DNA of 64,000 nucleotides from PALSA-610 sp038239145 (GCA_038239145.1 JBBSFB010000007.1:1-64000), one strand, 5' to 3'; numbered from the stretch's first letter, positions 8,231 to 19,078 are shown. Program-made: numbers and translations. Notes: generated from the sequence alone by a model not told the origin.

Positions 8231-8266
8231 ATGTCTGCCGCCTACATTCTCGTAGTACTTACGTAG
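8231..8266 (+). CDS. ilvBNC leader peptide (attenuator uORF)
   Basis: This is an 11-codon open frame reading MSAAYILVVLT then TAG. Five consecutive codons specify Ile-Leu-Val-Val-Leu, the amino acids made by the downstream pathway. It is followed within 60 bases by an intrinsic terminator and then by ilvB. This is the standard design of a transcription attenuator: scarcity of charged branched-chain tRNAs stalls the ribosome in the leader and prevents termination. There is no Shine-Dalgarno sequence, and the start codon sits at the predicted transcription start, so the peptide is probably made from a leaderless transcript. The ilvBNC leader of Corynebacterium glutamicum is known to work in a similar way. 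Confidence 0.85.
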   Translation: MSAAYILVVLT

Positions 8267-8299
8267 CGCTCCGGCACGCCCACGCGCGCCGAGCGCTAC
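8263..8299 (+). promoter_or_regulatory. Attenuator pause hairpin overlapping the leader stop codon
   Basis: GTAGCGCTC at 8263-8271 and GAGCGCTAC at 8291-8299 are perfect 9-base complements. An alternative pairing extends the helix through CGGC/GCCG with a single bulged C. The 5' arm overlaps the leader stop codon TAG (8264-8266), so a ribosome stalled on the Ile/Leu/Val codons would block this hairpin. This is the expected position of the pause (1:2) structure of an attenuator. I could not identify a strong anti-terminator pairing by eye. CCTCG (8299-8303) could compete for the 3' arm of the terminator. Confidence 0.65.
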
Positions 8300-8303
8300 C
8301 TCG

Positions 8304-8328
8304 CCCCTCGCCCCTGCGAGGGGTTTTT
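8304..8328 (+). terminator. Intrinsic terminator (attenuator) upstream of ilvB
   Basis: CCCCTCG (8304-8310) pairs perfectly with CGAGGGG (8317-8323) around the six-base loop CCCCTG. TTTTT follows at 8324-8328. A 7-bp GC-rich stem with a U-tract 52 bases before the ilvB start and just after a branched-chain leader peptide is a textbook attenuator terminator. Confidence 0.88.
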
Positions 8329-8379
8329 CATGTCCGGAATCAATGTCCGGCCGCCGTCGACTCGTCCGAAGAGGAAACC

Positions 8380-10097
<1,718 letters not shown>

Positions 10098-10101
<4 letters not shown>

Positions 10102-10634
10102 CGCTCGCGTCGCGGCCCCATCACATCCTCACGGTCACCGTCGAGAACAAGCCCGGCGTGTTGTCGCGTGTCGCCGGCCTGTTCTCGCGGCGAGCGTTCA
10201 ACATCGTTTCGCTCGCGGTCAGCCCAACCGACGACGAGCGCTTCTCCCGCATGACGATCGTCGTCGACGCGGAGTCGGCGCCGCTCGAACAGGTCGTGAA
10301 GCAACTCAACAAGTTGATCCCGGTGATCAAGATCACCGAGGTACCGCCGGCCGAGGGCGTCGAGCGCGAGCTGATGCTCGTGATCGTCAAGGCGGCGGCA
10401 GAGACCCGCAGTCAGGTCACCGAGCTCACGGCCATCTTCGAGGCCAAGATCGTCGACGTCGGTTACGAGGCGATGACGATCATGGTCGGCGGCGAGCCCG
10501 AGAAGCTCGACGCGTTCAGCGATCTGGTGAAGCCCTTCGGCATCATCGAGTTGCAGCGCACGGGCCGCATCGCGTTGCCGAAGCTCTCCCGGGAGTCGAC
10601 CCGGCTGCGGTCGGTCAAGACCGCCCGCGCGTGA
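10098..10634 (+). CDS. ilvN: Acetolactate synthase small (regulatory) subunit
   Basis: This 178-residue partner of IlvB confers valine feedback inhibition. The N-terminal ACT domain is clear: HHILTVTVENKPGVLSRVAG, then LFSRRAFNIVSLAVSPT. A C-terminal IlvN domain carries KIVDVGYEAMTIMVGGEPEK (aa about 118-137) and FGIIELQRTGRIAL. The start is GTG 10098, which overlaps the ilvB stop as GTGA. ilvC follows after 99 bases, close enough for one ilvBNC transcript. Confidence 0.95.
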
Positions 10635-10733
10635 GGCCGCTCGCGCCTGATTTCCGTTTCCCCCACCCATTGGCGACACTGTTTCCCCGAACTCCTACCC
10701 AGTCGCCTGTTCCTCACGAGGAGAGTTTGTTCG

Positions 10734-11762
10734 ATGCCCGCGAAGGTGTATTACGAAAATGACGCCGACCTCGGCCTGATCGCCGACAAACTCGTCGCGA
10801 TCCTCGGGTACGGATCGCAAGGTCACGCGCACGCGCTGAACCTGAAGGACTCGGGCATCGACGTCGTCGTCGGTCTGCGTGCCGGTTCCAAGTCGCAGGC
10901 CAAGGCCGAGGCCGCGGGACTGCGTGTGCTGCCGACCGGCGACGCGGTACGGGAAGCCGACATCATCATGGTGTTGCTCCCCGACACCGAGCAGAAGAAG
11001 GTGTACGACGCCGACATCGCGCCGAACCTCGTCGACGGCAACTCGCTCGCGTTCGCGCACGGCTTCAACATCCACTTCGACCAGATCGCGCCGCCCGCCG
11101 GCGTCGACGTGTGGATGATTGCGCCCAAGGGCCCGGGTCACCTCGTGCGCCGCACCTACGACGAAGGTGGCGGAGTGCCGTGTCTGGTGGCAGTGCACAA
11201 CGACGCCACCGGGAAGGCAAAGGAGACGGGGCTCGCGTACGCGAAGGGCATCGGCGGCACCCGCGCGGGTGTCCTCGACACGACGTTCCAGGAGGAGACC
11301 GAGACAGACCTCTTCGGTGAGCAGGTGGTGCTCTGCGGTGGCCTGGTCGAGCTCATCCGCAACGGGTACGAGACGCTCGTCGAGGCCGGCTACCAGCCCG
11401 AGAGCGCGTACTTCGAGACGCTGCACGAAGTGAAGCTGATCGTCGACCTCATCTACGAAGGCGGCATCGCCGCGATGAACTACTCGATCAGCGACACCGC
11501 CGAGTACGGCGAAATGTCGCGCGGCCCGCGTGTCGTCACCCCGCAGACCAAGGCCGAGATGAAGAAGATCCTGGGCGAGATCCATTCGGGCGAGTTCGCA
11601 CGCGAGTGGATCGCCGAGAACGAGAACGGCCGGCCGAACTTCGACCGCATGCGCGACGCCGCCGCGGCCCACCCGATAGAGAAGGTCGGGGCCGAGCTGC
11701 GGTCGATGATGCCGTGGATCGCCGCCGGAAAGCAGCGCGTTCAGGACGTCTCGGGTGGATAA
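10734..11762 (+). CDS. ilvC: Ketol-acid reductoisomerase (class I)
   Basis: This 342-residue enzyme isomerises and reduces acetolactate to dihydroxy-isovalerate using NADPH and Mg. The Rossmann motif ILGYGSQGHAHALNLKDSG and the cofactor-specificity loop LRAGSKSQAKAEA indicate NADPH preference. Metal-binding residues are in LIVDLIYEGGIAAMNYSISD and EMKKILGEIHSGEF. The length is that of the short class I enzymes. ATG 10734 has a strong ribosome binding site (ACGAGGAGAG) 8 bases upstream. It completes the ilvBNC operon. Only a weak hairpin (TTCCGGAGCCGGAA) without a U-tract follows the stop. Confidence 0.96.
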   Translation: MPAKVYYENDADLGLIADKLVAILGYGSQGHAHALNLKDSGIDVVVGLRAGSKSQAKAEAAGLRVLPTGDAVREADIIMVLLPDTEQKKVYDADIAPNLVDGNSLAFAHGFNIHFDQIAPPAGVDVWMIAPKGPGHLVRRTYDEGGGVPCLVAVHNDATGKAKETGLAYAKGIGGTRAGVLDTTFQEETETDLFGEQVVLCGGLVELIRNGYETLVEAGYQPESAYFETLHEVKLIVDLIYEGGIAAMNYSISDTAEYGEMSRGPRVVTPQTKAEMKKILGEIHSGEFAREWIAENENGRPNFDRMRDAAAAHPIEKVGAELRSMMPWIAAGKQRVQDVSGG

Positions 11763-11820
11763 GACCGGATCGCGTCGGACTTCGCCTTGATTCCGGAGCC
11801 GGAACTACCGACACGGTGAT

Positions 11821-13176
11821 GTGGAGAACGTGGGGCAGGCGCGCCTCGTAGCGCGCTCGGGGGCGATGTTGTTCGTCGGCGCCGGGCTCTTGGCGCTCGT
11901 GAACTCGTTCGCACTGCGCCTGCTCGGCGTGAACGGGGTCGACGCGACCCGGATGCGGATCCTGGCGACGGTGAGCATCCTCTCCGCCGTGGTCGTGCTG
12001 GTGGTGCCGTGGCAGCGGCTTCCGGCACGCGCCTCGATGGCGCTCGCATTCTTGGGCCTCGGGCTCCTGCTCGCGTCGGGGGAGTGGACCGCGTACGCCG
12101 CCACCGACCAGGCCCGGGTGGCCTTTCCCGCGTTCTTTCTGCTTATCTTCGCCTGGATCGGGCTCATCCATCCACGGGGAACGCCGACCCTCTTCGCACC
12201 CTTCGTCGCGTTCGGCTGCGCGTGGCTGACCGCCACGACCGCGCACGTGACGGTGTCGTTCTCCGGACTCGTGGTCGCGATCCTCACCTCGGTCCTCATC
12301 TCGGAGACGATCGCGTGGGCGATGGCCCGGAGCCGGCGCCACGCCGACGATCTCCACATCCTTGTATCGGCCTCGTCCGACCTGCGCGAGGTGCTGAGCC
12401 TCGCCGAGGGCGGCCAGCTCGCGTCGGCGTCGGCGCGAGCTGTCCTACACGCAGGTCGCGTCGAGCTGGTCGTCCTCGAGTCCGGTGTCGTTCCCCCCAA
12501 TCAGCTGTCGACGGCCGAACATCAGCTCGCGACCGGGGCGGTGGAGGCCGGCGCTTCACGACGCGACGGGAAGGTGCTCGCGATCCCGCTCGTCGGGCCC
12601 TCGGGTGTCATTGCGGTCGTGGTCGCGTTCGGCGTGGTCCGCGATCCGGTGACAGATCAGCTCGTCCTGTTAATGTCGACCGAGTTCGGCGGTCGGCTGG
12701 AACAACTCCGATTGCTGGAGGCGCTGGGCGAACAGACCCTGCGCGACGCGCTGACCGGTGTCGGGAGCCGTCGCCACGCCGACGCGCTCGTCGAGGGACT
12801 GCAGCCCGGGGACTCGTTGCTCCTGATCGACGTCGACCACTTCAAGGACGTCAACGACACCCGCGGGCATCTCGGGGGCGATCGCGTGCTCGAACAACTG
12901 GGCGCCCACCTGCGCGCGGGGCTGCGCGACCGCGACAGTGTTGCGCGCTACGGCGGCGACGAGTTCCTGGTCCGGCTCCACACCCGCGACGGTGACGCAC
13001 TCGACATCGCCCGGCGCCTGCTGACCTCGTGGATGGCGTCGGGCGACGTGCCCGCATTCAGCGTCGGCATCGCCCGGCACGGGCGCGGGGACGAGCCGCA
13101 GGCCACGTTCTCGGAAGCCGACCGGGCGCTGTACGTCTCCAAGAACGAAGGCCGCGCCCGCATCGAGGTCGCGTAG
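11821..13176 (+). CDS. Membrane-bound GGDEF diguanylate cyclase
   Basis: This 451-residue protein is predicted to make the second messenger cyclic di-GMP. About six hydrophobic segments fill residues 10-165 (for example AMLFVGAGLLALV and FFLLIFAWIGLIH). A soluble GAF-like linker follows (residues about 180-290). A complete C-terminal GGDEF domain has LTGVGSRRHADALV, LLIDVDHFKDVNDTRGHLGG and the catalytic signature RYGGDEFLVRL near residue 377. It ends at FSEADRALYVSKNEGRARI. There is no RxxD inhibitory site directly upstream that I can confirm. The start is GTG 11821. A paralogous but decayed gene of the same architecture lies at 17.8-19.1 kb. Confidence 0.88.
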   Translation: MENVGQARLVARSGAMLFVGAGLLALVNSFALRLLGVNGVDATRMRILATVSILSAVVVLVVPWQRLPARASMALAFLGLGLLLASGEWTAYAATDQARVAFPAFFLLIFAWIGLIHPRGTPTLFAPFVAFGCAWLTATTAHVTVSFSGLVVAILTSVLISETIAWAMARSRRHADDLHILVSASSDLREVLSLAEGGQLASASARAVLHAGRVELVVLESGVVPPNQLSTAEHQLATGAVEAGASRRDGKVLAIPLVGPSGVIAVVVAFGVVRDPVTDQLVLLMSTEFGGRLEQLRLLEALGEQTLRDALTGVGSRRHADALVEGLQPGDSLLLIDVDHFKDVNDTRGHLGGDRVLEQLGAHLRAGLRDRDSVARYGGDEFLVRLHTRDGDALDIARRLLTSWMASGDVPAFSVGIARHGRGDEPQATFSEADRALYVSKNEGRARIEVA

Positions 13177-13291
13177 CGGCCGAGCCGGGTCGGACGACCT
13201 GCGTCACACCCGCTCCCCGCCCGGTACCTGTTTTCGGACTTTTCCGCACCTTGAGCGGATGACTCCGACAACGCGTGGCTGCGAGTCGCGG

Positions 13292-14506
13292 TCAGTTACG
13301 CGGGACCTGCGACCAGGGGAGGTCCCGGTCGACGCGCGGCTCGCCGGGAAGGCCCAGGATGCGCTCGCCGAGGATGTTGCGCATGATCTCCGACGTGCCG
13401 CCCTCGATGGAGTTGGCGCGAGCCCGGAGGAACATCTTGCGGGCCGAGCCCAGCGGGGCATCGAGGCCGCCCTCGTCGGGGCGCTTGAACGTGTAGTCGT
13501 AGTCGACGATTCCGTCGGCGCCGAGCAGGTCGATGCAGAACTCGTAGGTCGCCTTGTTCATGTTCGCGAGCGCGAGCTTGGCGATCGAGCCCTCCGGACC
13601 GGGATTGCCCGACCGGGCTTTGGCCGCGGCGCGCTGGTTGGTGTAGCGCAGCACTTCGGACTCGATCCACAGCTGCGTGAGCCGGTCCCTGCTGACGGCG
13701 CTGCGGCGGTCGACCGGATGCTTCTCCCAGAGGTCGAGCGCTTCTTCGATGCCCGAGACCCGCTTGTTGTCGCCGCTTCCACTCCCACCACTCGCGGCGC
13801 CGATCGTGCTGCGCTCGTTCATGAGTGTGGTCATCGAGACGCGCCAGCCGTCGCCGATGTCACCGATGCGGTCGGCATCGGCGATGCGCGCGTCGGTGAG
13901 GTACACCTCGTTGAACTCGGCCTCGCCGGTGATCTGGCGCAGCGGCCGCACCTCGACACCCGCCGCGTGCATGTCGACCATGAAGTAGGTCAGACCCTTG
14001 TGCTTCGGCAGCTCGGGATCGGTCCGGGCCACGAGCATCCCGCGGTCGGCGAGATGGGCGAGGGTGTTCCACACCTTCTGGCCATTGACGACCCACTCCT
14101 CACCGTCACGAATCGCTCGGGTCGCGAGACCGGCGAGATCGGATCCCGCACCGGGCTCGGAAAAGAGCTGGCACCAAACCTCTTCGCCCGTGAACATGGG
14201 CCGCAGGGCGCGCGTCCGCAGCTCGTCGCTCCCGTGGGTCGCCACCGTCGGCCCTGCCAGCGACAGTCCGAAGAAGAGCAGACCCTCGGGCGCCGCTGCC
14301 CCCGCGGCCCGCAGCCGGCGATCGACGTGGCGCTGCACGATCGGCGGGAGGTTCAATCCGCCGAATCCCTCGGGGAAGTGCACCCACGCCAGTCCGCGGT
14401 CGTACTGCGCGCCCCGGAAGACGTGTGTGTCCGTGGTCTTCGGGTCGTGCGCGGCCAGGAGGTCGTCGATCAGGGCATCGACGGGGGCGAGGTCGGTGTC
14501 GGCCAT
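13292..14506 (-). CDS. Acyl-CoA dehydrogenase
   Basis: This 404-residue flavoenzyme introduces a trans double bond into an acyl-CoA thioester in beta-oxidation or a related pathway. The FAD/substrate motif CQLFSEPGAGSDLAGLATRA lies at about residues 112-131. VVNGQKVWNTLAHLAD follows. The C-terminal FAD-binding segment has NSIEGGTSEIMRNILGERIL, in which the Glu of IEGGT is at the catalytic-base position. The N-terminal helical domain seems short (about 60 residues before TVATHGSD). It is a paralogue of the enzyme at 50.6 kb; the two share long identical stretches, so they may act on related substrates. The gene diverges from cydA with 22 bases between start codons. Confidence 0.9.
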   Translation of the reverse strand: MADTDLAPVDALIDDLLAAHDPKTTDTHVFRGAQYDRGLAWVHFPEGFGGLNLPPIVQRHVDRRLRAAGAAAPEGLLFFGLSLAGPTVATHGSDELRTRALRPMFTGEEVWCQLFSEPGAGSDLAGLATRAIRDGEEWVVNGQKVWNTLAHLADRGMLVARTDPELPKHKGLTYFMVDMHAAGVEVRPLRQITGEAEFNEVYLTDARIADADRIGDIGDGWRVSMTTLMNERSTIGAASGGSGSGDNKRVSGIEEALDLWEKHPVDRRSAVSRDRLTQLWIESEVLRYTNQRAAAKARSGNPGPEGSIAKLALANMNKATYEFCIDLLGADGIVDYDYTFKRPDEGGLDAPLGSARKMFLRARANSIEGGTSEIMRNILGERILGLPGEPRVDRDLPWSQVPRN

Positions 14507-14528
14507 GCTTTGAGCGTAACGTCAACTC

Positions 14529-15896
14529 GTGCTTGGCGTGCTGGCGGTCGATCAGCCCGACTTGTTCTACGCCCGCCAGCAGATGGCGTTCTCGCTCGGG
14601 TCGCACATCGTCTTGGCCTGCATCGGGATGTCGGTGCCGTTCATGGTTGTGCTCGCCGAGTGGAAGGGCCGGCGCACCGGCGATCTCGTGTACGTGACGC
14701 TCGCGCGACGGTGGGCGAAGGCGATGGGCGTGCTGTTCGCGGTCGGCGCGGTCTCGGGCACGATCCTGTCGTTCGAGTTCGGGATCCTCTGGCCGCGCTG
14801 GATGGGCCGGTTCGGCAGCGTCATGGGCCTGCCGTTCGCGATCGAGGGCTTCGCGTTCTTCCTGGAAGCGATCTTCATCGGGATCTATCTCTACGGCTGG
14901 GACCGCTTGCCGCCCCGCGTCCATCTGTGGGCCGGCGTCCCGATCGGGATCGCCGGTGTCGCGTCGGCGTTCTTCGTGGTCGCCGCGAACGGGTGGATGA
15001 ACGACCCGACCGGGTTCACCCTCGACGCGGCCGGCAACGTCACCCACGTCGATCCGTGGGCCGCGCTGTTCAACTCCGGTCTGTGGCCGGAGGCCGTACA
15101 CATGATCCTGGCCGCGTTCATCGTCGGCGGCTGCCTCCTCGCGACGCCGTATGCGTGGGCGATGTTGCGGGGCCGACGAACGCGTTACGAACGCGTCGGC
15201 CTGTTGTTGCCGTTGACATTCGCGATGATCGCCGCGCCACTCCAGCTGGTCGTGGGCGACTGGGCCGCGCGCCACGTCGCCGTGCACCAACCGACGAAGC
15301 TCGCGGCGATGGAAGGCCTGTACAAGACCACCAAGGGCGCCACGCTGCACCTCGGCGGGATCTACGTCGGGCACGAGATCGTCGGCGGGATCCCGATCCC
15401 CGACGGCTTGTCGTTCCTCGCGTTTCACGATCCGCACGCGGTCGTCAAGGGACTCGAGACGGTTCCGGCGGCCGATCGCGCGCCGGTCAACGTCGTGCGT
15501 ACCGCGTTCCAGCTCATGGTGATGATCGGCACCGCCATGATCGGCCTCGGTCTGTGGATGCTGCTCGCCTGGCGCAAGCGGCGCAGCGTGCCCCGCTCGC
15601 GTTGGTTCCTGCGGGCTGCGCTCATCGCGGGCCCGGCGTCAGTCGTCGCGCTGGAGTGCGGTTGGATTACGACTGAGGTCGGGCGCCAGCCATGGATCGT
15701 CTGGCAGGTCATGCGCGTGCGCGACGCGGTCACCGACGCGCCGAACATCCGGTTCGGCTACTACCTGTTGATCGCGGTCTACACGGTGATGGCCGTGTTC
15801 ACCGTCCTGGTGCTGCGGCGGCTCACGAACACGCCCCTGCCGACCGACCTGACGCGGGCACTGTCCGACGAGCCCGAGCCGCTCGAGGGATCGTGA
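14529..15896 (+). CDS. cydA: Cytochrome bd quinol oxidase subunit I
   Basis: This 455-residue integral membrane subunit carries the b-type hemes and the quinol site of the high-affinity terminal oxidase that reduces O2 to water. About nine hydrophobic segments are evident. Family motifs include RQQMAFSLGSHIVLACIGM (a heme ligand His), ALFNSGLWPEAVHMILAAF, LHLGGIYVGHEIVGG and the invariant GWITTEVGRQPWIVWQVMR. The loop between the sixth and seventh segments is short, so this is the short-Q-loop (CIO-like) type. The start is GTG 14529. The stop overlaps the cydB start as GTGA. The likely electron donor is menaquinol, for which synthesis genes lie at 35-44 kb. Confidence 0.93.
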   Translation: MLGVLAVDQPDLFYARQQMAFSLGSHIVLACIGMSVPFMVVLAEWKGRRTGDLVYVTLARRWAKAMGVLFAVGAVSGTILSFEFGILWPRWMGRFGSVMGLPFAIEGFAFFLEAIFIGIYLYGWDRLPPRVHLWAGVPIGIAGVASAFFVVAANGWMNDPTGFTLDAAGNVTHVDPWAALFNSGLWPEAVHMILAAFIVGGCLLATPYAWAMLRGRRTRYERVGLLLPLTFAMIAAPLQLVVGDWAARHVAVHQPTKLAAMEGLYKTTKGATLHLGGIYVGHEIVGGIPIPDGLSFLAFHDPHAVVKGLETVPAADRAPVNVVRTAFQLMVMIGTAMIGLGLWMLLAWRKRRSVPRSRWFLRAALIAGPASVVALECGWITTEVGRQPWIVWQVMRVRDAVTDAPNIRFGYYLLIAVYTVMAVFTVLVLRRLTNTPLPTDLTRALSDEPEPLEGS

Positions 15897-16900
15897 GGCT
15901 CGCCAACGCGTGCGCGGCGCTGATGTTCGTAGGGATCGCGGTGTACGCGTTGCTTGCCGGGGCCGACTTCGGGGCCGGGTTCTGGGACCTGACCGCGGGC
16001 GGCGACGAGCGCGGCCGTGCGCCGCGCGCGCAGATCGAGGAATCGCTCGGACCGGTGTGGGAGGCGAACCACGTCTGGTTGATCTTCGTGCTCGTCACGC
16101 TCTGGACCGCGTTCCCGGCCGCGTTCGCGCCGATCATGTCGACCCTCTACGTACCGCTGACGCTTGCCGCGATCGGGGTCATCCTGCGCGGCGCTGCGTT
16201 TGCGTTCCGCAAGGCCTCGGAGACGCTGCCGCTACGGCGCTGGTTCGGCGCGACGTTCGCGTCGTCGTCGTTGCTCACGCCGTTCATGTTGGGCGCGGTC
16301 GTGGGTGGGATCGCGTCGGGGCGGGTGCCCGCGGGGGAGCAGTCGGGTGACGTGTTGCGGAGCTGGCTGAACCCCACGTCGATGCTCGGCGGCGTGATGG
16401 CGGTCGTGGTGTGCGCGTTCCTCGCCGCGGTGTACCTTGCCGCCGATTCGGAAAGGCGTGGCCGCCCGGCGCTCGTGCTGTTCTTCCGGCGTCGTGCCAT
16501 CGCGAGCGCGCTCGTCGCGGGCGGCGTCGCCCTCGCCGGGGTGTTCGTGTTGCAGCACGACGCGCGCACGCTGTTTCACGGTCTCACCCATCGGGGTGCG
16601 CCGCTGATCGCCGTCTCCGCAGTCGCGGGCGCGGCGACGATCCTCCTGCTGGTCCGGGCCCGGTACGCCGCGGCCCGGGTCTCGGCGGCGCTCGCGGTCG
16701 TGGCGGTGCTGTTCGGATGGGCTGCAGGCCAGTACCCGTACATGCTCGAGCAGAGCGTCCGCATCTCCGACGCGGCCGGCCCGCACGCCACGCTCGTCGC
16801 GATCCTCGTCGTGCTGGGGGGCGGATCGCTGCTGCTCGTCCCCGCGCTCGTCTGGCTGTTCGTGCTGATGCAGCGGGGCATGCTCGTCGCCGAGCACTGA
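15893..16900 (+). CDS. cydB: Cytochrome bd quinol oxidase subunit II
   Basis: This 335-residue polytopic partner of CydA has the conserved N-terminal stretch LLAGADFGAGFWDLTAGG followed by GPVWEANHVWLIFVLVTLW, both diagnostic of CydB. About eight hydrophobic segments follow. The start is GTG 15893, overlapping the cydA stop by 4 bases. No cydC/cydD transporter genes follow; the next gene is convergent and its stop is 1 base from this one. Confidence 0.93.
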   Translation: MRLANACAALMFVGIAVYALLAGADFGAGFWDLTAGGDERGRAPRAQIEESLGPVWEANHVWLIFVLVTLWTAFPAAFAPIMSTLYVPLTLAAIGVILRGAAFAFRKASETLPLRRWFGATFASSSLLTPFMLGAVVGGIASGRVPAGEQSGDVLRSWLNPTSMLGGVMAVVVCAFLAAVYLAADSERRGRPALVLFFRRRAIASALVAGGVALAGVFVLQHDARTLFHGLTHRGAPLIAVSAVAGAATILLLVRARYAAARVSAALAVVAVLFGWAAGQYPYMLEQSVRISDAAGPHATLVAILVVLGGGSLLLVPALVWLFVLMQRGMLVAEH

Positions 16901-16901
16901 G

Positions 16902-17672
16902 TTACTTCGTGGTCGCGATGCCACCGTCGACGGGAATGATCGCGCCGGTCAGGTACGCGCCGGCGCGGCTCGCGAGATAGATCGCCACGCCGGCCATGTC
17001 GTCGGGCCGGCCGATACGGCCGAGCGGCGACGAGCGGGCGATCGAGTCGCCGAAGTCGCGGAGTGTCGCCGCCATCATCTTCGATTCGAACGGTCCCGGA
17101 GCGACCGCGTTGACGGTGATGTGGCGCGGACCGAGCTGACGGGCGAGGTGGCGCGTCAGTTGATGGATCGCGGCCTTGCTCGTGCTGTACGCGTAGGTCT
17201 CGAGCAACGGCACCTGGATGCCGTCGATGGATCCGATGTTGATCACGCGGGCGGGATCGTCAGCCGTTCCTGCCGCCTCCAGCGCGGGCACGAGGGCGCG
17301 GGTGAGAAGGAAGGGGACTTTGGTGTTGAGCGTCATCACCTTGTCCCAGGCGTCGGCCGGGAAGTCGGCGAGGGGCGCGCCCCAGGTGGCGCCCGCGTTG
17401 TTCACGAGGATGTTCAACGCGGGCTCGTGCCGGGTGACCTCGACGGCCAGCCGTTCGCACTCACCGTCGCGCGCGAGGTCGGCCGGGATGCTGACGCAGG
17501 TGCCGAGCTTCGACAGCTCGGACGCGACCTCGTCGCAGACCTCGGCTTTGCGGGACGAGATGTAGACCCGGGCGCCCGCTTCCACGTAGCCCTGGGCGAT
17601 CATCAGCCCGATGCCCCGGCTCCCGCCCGTGACGAGCGCCGACTTGCCCGCAATGTCGAAAAGACCAGTCAT
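16902..17672 (-). CDS. Short-chain dehydrogenase/reductase (SDR)
   Basis: This 256-residue classical SDR has the cofactor motif GKSALVTGGSRGIGLMIAQG near residue 9, the structural NNAG (ILVNNAGATWGAPL), and a catalytic Ser-Tyr-Lys set in INIGSIDGIQ and YAYSTSKAAIHQ. A C-terminal VDGGIATTK ends the protein. The presence of an Arg after the first strand (SSRKAE) favours NADP(H). Members of this subgroup reduce 3-oxoacyl or gluconate-like substrates, and the substrate here is unknown. The start is ATG 17672. It is transcribed away from the GGDEF pseudogene. Confidence 0.9.
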   Translation of the reverse strand: MTGLFDIAGKSALVTGGSRGIGLMIAQGYVEAGARVYISSRKAEVCDEVASELSKLGTCVSIPADLARDGECERLAVEVTRHEPALNILVNNAGATWGAPLADFPADAWDKVMTLNTKVPFLLTRALVPALEAAGTADDPARVINIGSIDGIQVPLLETYAYSTSKAAIHQLTRHLARQLGPRHITVNAVAPGPFESKMMAATLRDFGDSIARSSPLGRIGRPDDMAGVAIYLASRAGAYLTGAIIPVDGGIATTK

Positions 17673-17765
17673 CGGCGGGATAGTAGGTCCGTTCCGGAAG
17701 TTCTCCTCAAGACGGGCCGCGATCGTGCCGATACGCCGGTCGGGCGCAGGTATCTCTTGGGCGAG

Positions 17766-19078
17766 ATGTTGCCGTCGGTCTGGCCGCAGTTGCGCAGCCG
17801 CGCGAGCGGCGTGGCGCGTGCCGTTCGCCAACGCTTCGGTGACGTCGACGCGGACGAGGTCACGCCGCGCGTCGCCGCCCTGGTCTTCCTCGCCGGCGGC
17901 CTGCTCGCGCTGGTCGTCCGGTTCCTCGTTCCCGGAGTGCACGGTCCGGCGTCCATCGCGTGGGTGGCCGTGTTCGCGACCGCCTTCGGGACCGGCGCGA
18001 TCTGGTTCCCCTGGCAACGCTTCCGGCCCGAGGCGGTGCTCGCGATTCCCGTGTTCGCGTTCGTGTCGTTCGCGTGCGGCGGCGTGATGACTCGAGGTGC
18101 GGGCGATGCATACCTCGCGGTCCTGGCCCTGCCGTTCGTCTTCGTCGGCATCACCCAGCGCCCGGGCACTGCGAGCGCTTGCGCCGGTCGCAGCTCTGAC
18201 GCTCATGATCTCGGACCGGTTCCGCTTCGATGGCCGGTTGAACTCGACGCTCCTGTTCGCGCTCCTGATGCTCGTCCTCGTCGGCGAGGCCCTCGCGCTG
18301 GCCCACTCGCGGCGGACGAGGGCCGAGGCGCGCATCGAACGACTGCTCGAAGCGGTCCGCATCCTCGCCCGGGTCGACGATCAACGCCGGGGCGCGCAGC
18401 TCGTCGCGTCGTTGTCGGCCGAGCTTCTCGATGCCGACTCGGTCGCCGTGCTCATCGCCGATCGTCCCGGTTCGCACCGCCTGTTGAACCGGGCCTTCTT
18501 TCGGGCATCCCGCGCTCGCCGACGCGACGCCGTTCCTGATCGACGCGCATGGCAGCGGCGCCTTCGATGCGTACAAGCCCCAGTTCATCGTCGACCCCGA
18601 CGAGGTGCACGCGCGCTGGCGGCAGCCTGCGTTCGGGCCGTCTCGACGGTTCCCCTGCCGGGCGCGGGCCCGTCTCCCATCGGCGTCGTGCTCGCGATGT
18701 GGACCACGCCGCGGCACCGGCTGCAGCCGTCGGCGTATCAGGCCGCGGAGCTGCTGTCGGAGGAGGCCGGGCGCATGTTCGGCCGGTTGTGGGAGTCGGC
18801 CGAACTCGTACACGACGCCGAGACTGATCCGCTCACGCAGCTCGCCAACCGCCGGACGCTCGCCCGAGCCCTCACCACGATGCAGCCCGATGACGCGCTG
18901 GTCCTCGTCGATCTCGTCCACTTCAAGGACGTCAACGATCGTCACGGGCATCAGGTCGGTGACGAGACGTGGCGGGCGCTGGCGCTCGCGCTGCGGGACA
19001 CCACCCGGCAGGTCGACTGTGTCGCGCGCTACGGCGGCGAGGAGTTTGCGGTCGGAGATGGAGGTCGTCCTGCCCTGA
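17766..19078 (+). pseudogene. Decayed membrane GGDEF diguanylate cyclase gene
   Basis: From ATG 17766 the reading frame encodes membrane segments (AALVFLAGGLLALVVRFLV, then LAVLALPFVFVGI). It then switches frame near 18165 (continuing ALAPVAALTLMISDRFRF), again near 18495 (continuing HPALADATPFLIDAHGSGAF) and again near 18625 (continuing AVSTVPLPGAGPSPIGVVLA). A GGDEF domain follows with DPLTQLANRRTLARAL, DLVHFKDVNDRHGHQVG and RYGGEEFAV. After that signature the frame breaks once more and ends in about 12 codons (EMEVVLP stop), so the C-terminal third of the catalytic domain is missing. The architecture is the same as that of the intact gene at 11.8 kb. Four frame breaks plus truncation argue for true decay rather than a single sequencing error. 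Confidence 0.8.

Noticed and set aside
8161..8379. T-box or other riboswitch upstream of ilvB
   Set aside because: No T-box consensus or specifier loop is seen. The leader peptide and terminator explain the region.
13259..15676. 805-residue open frame on the plus strand across an acyl-CoA dehydrogenase and cydA
   Set aside because: The first half is antisense to the dehydrogenase and the second half is an out-of-frame reading of cydA.
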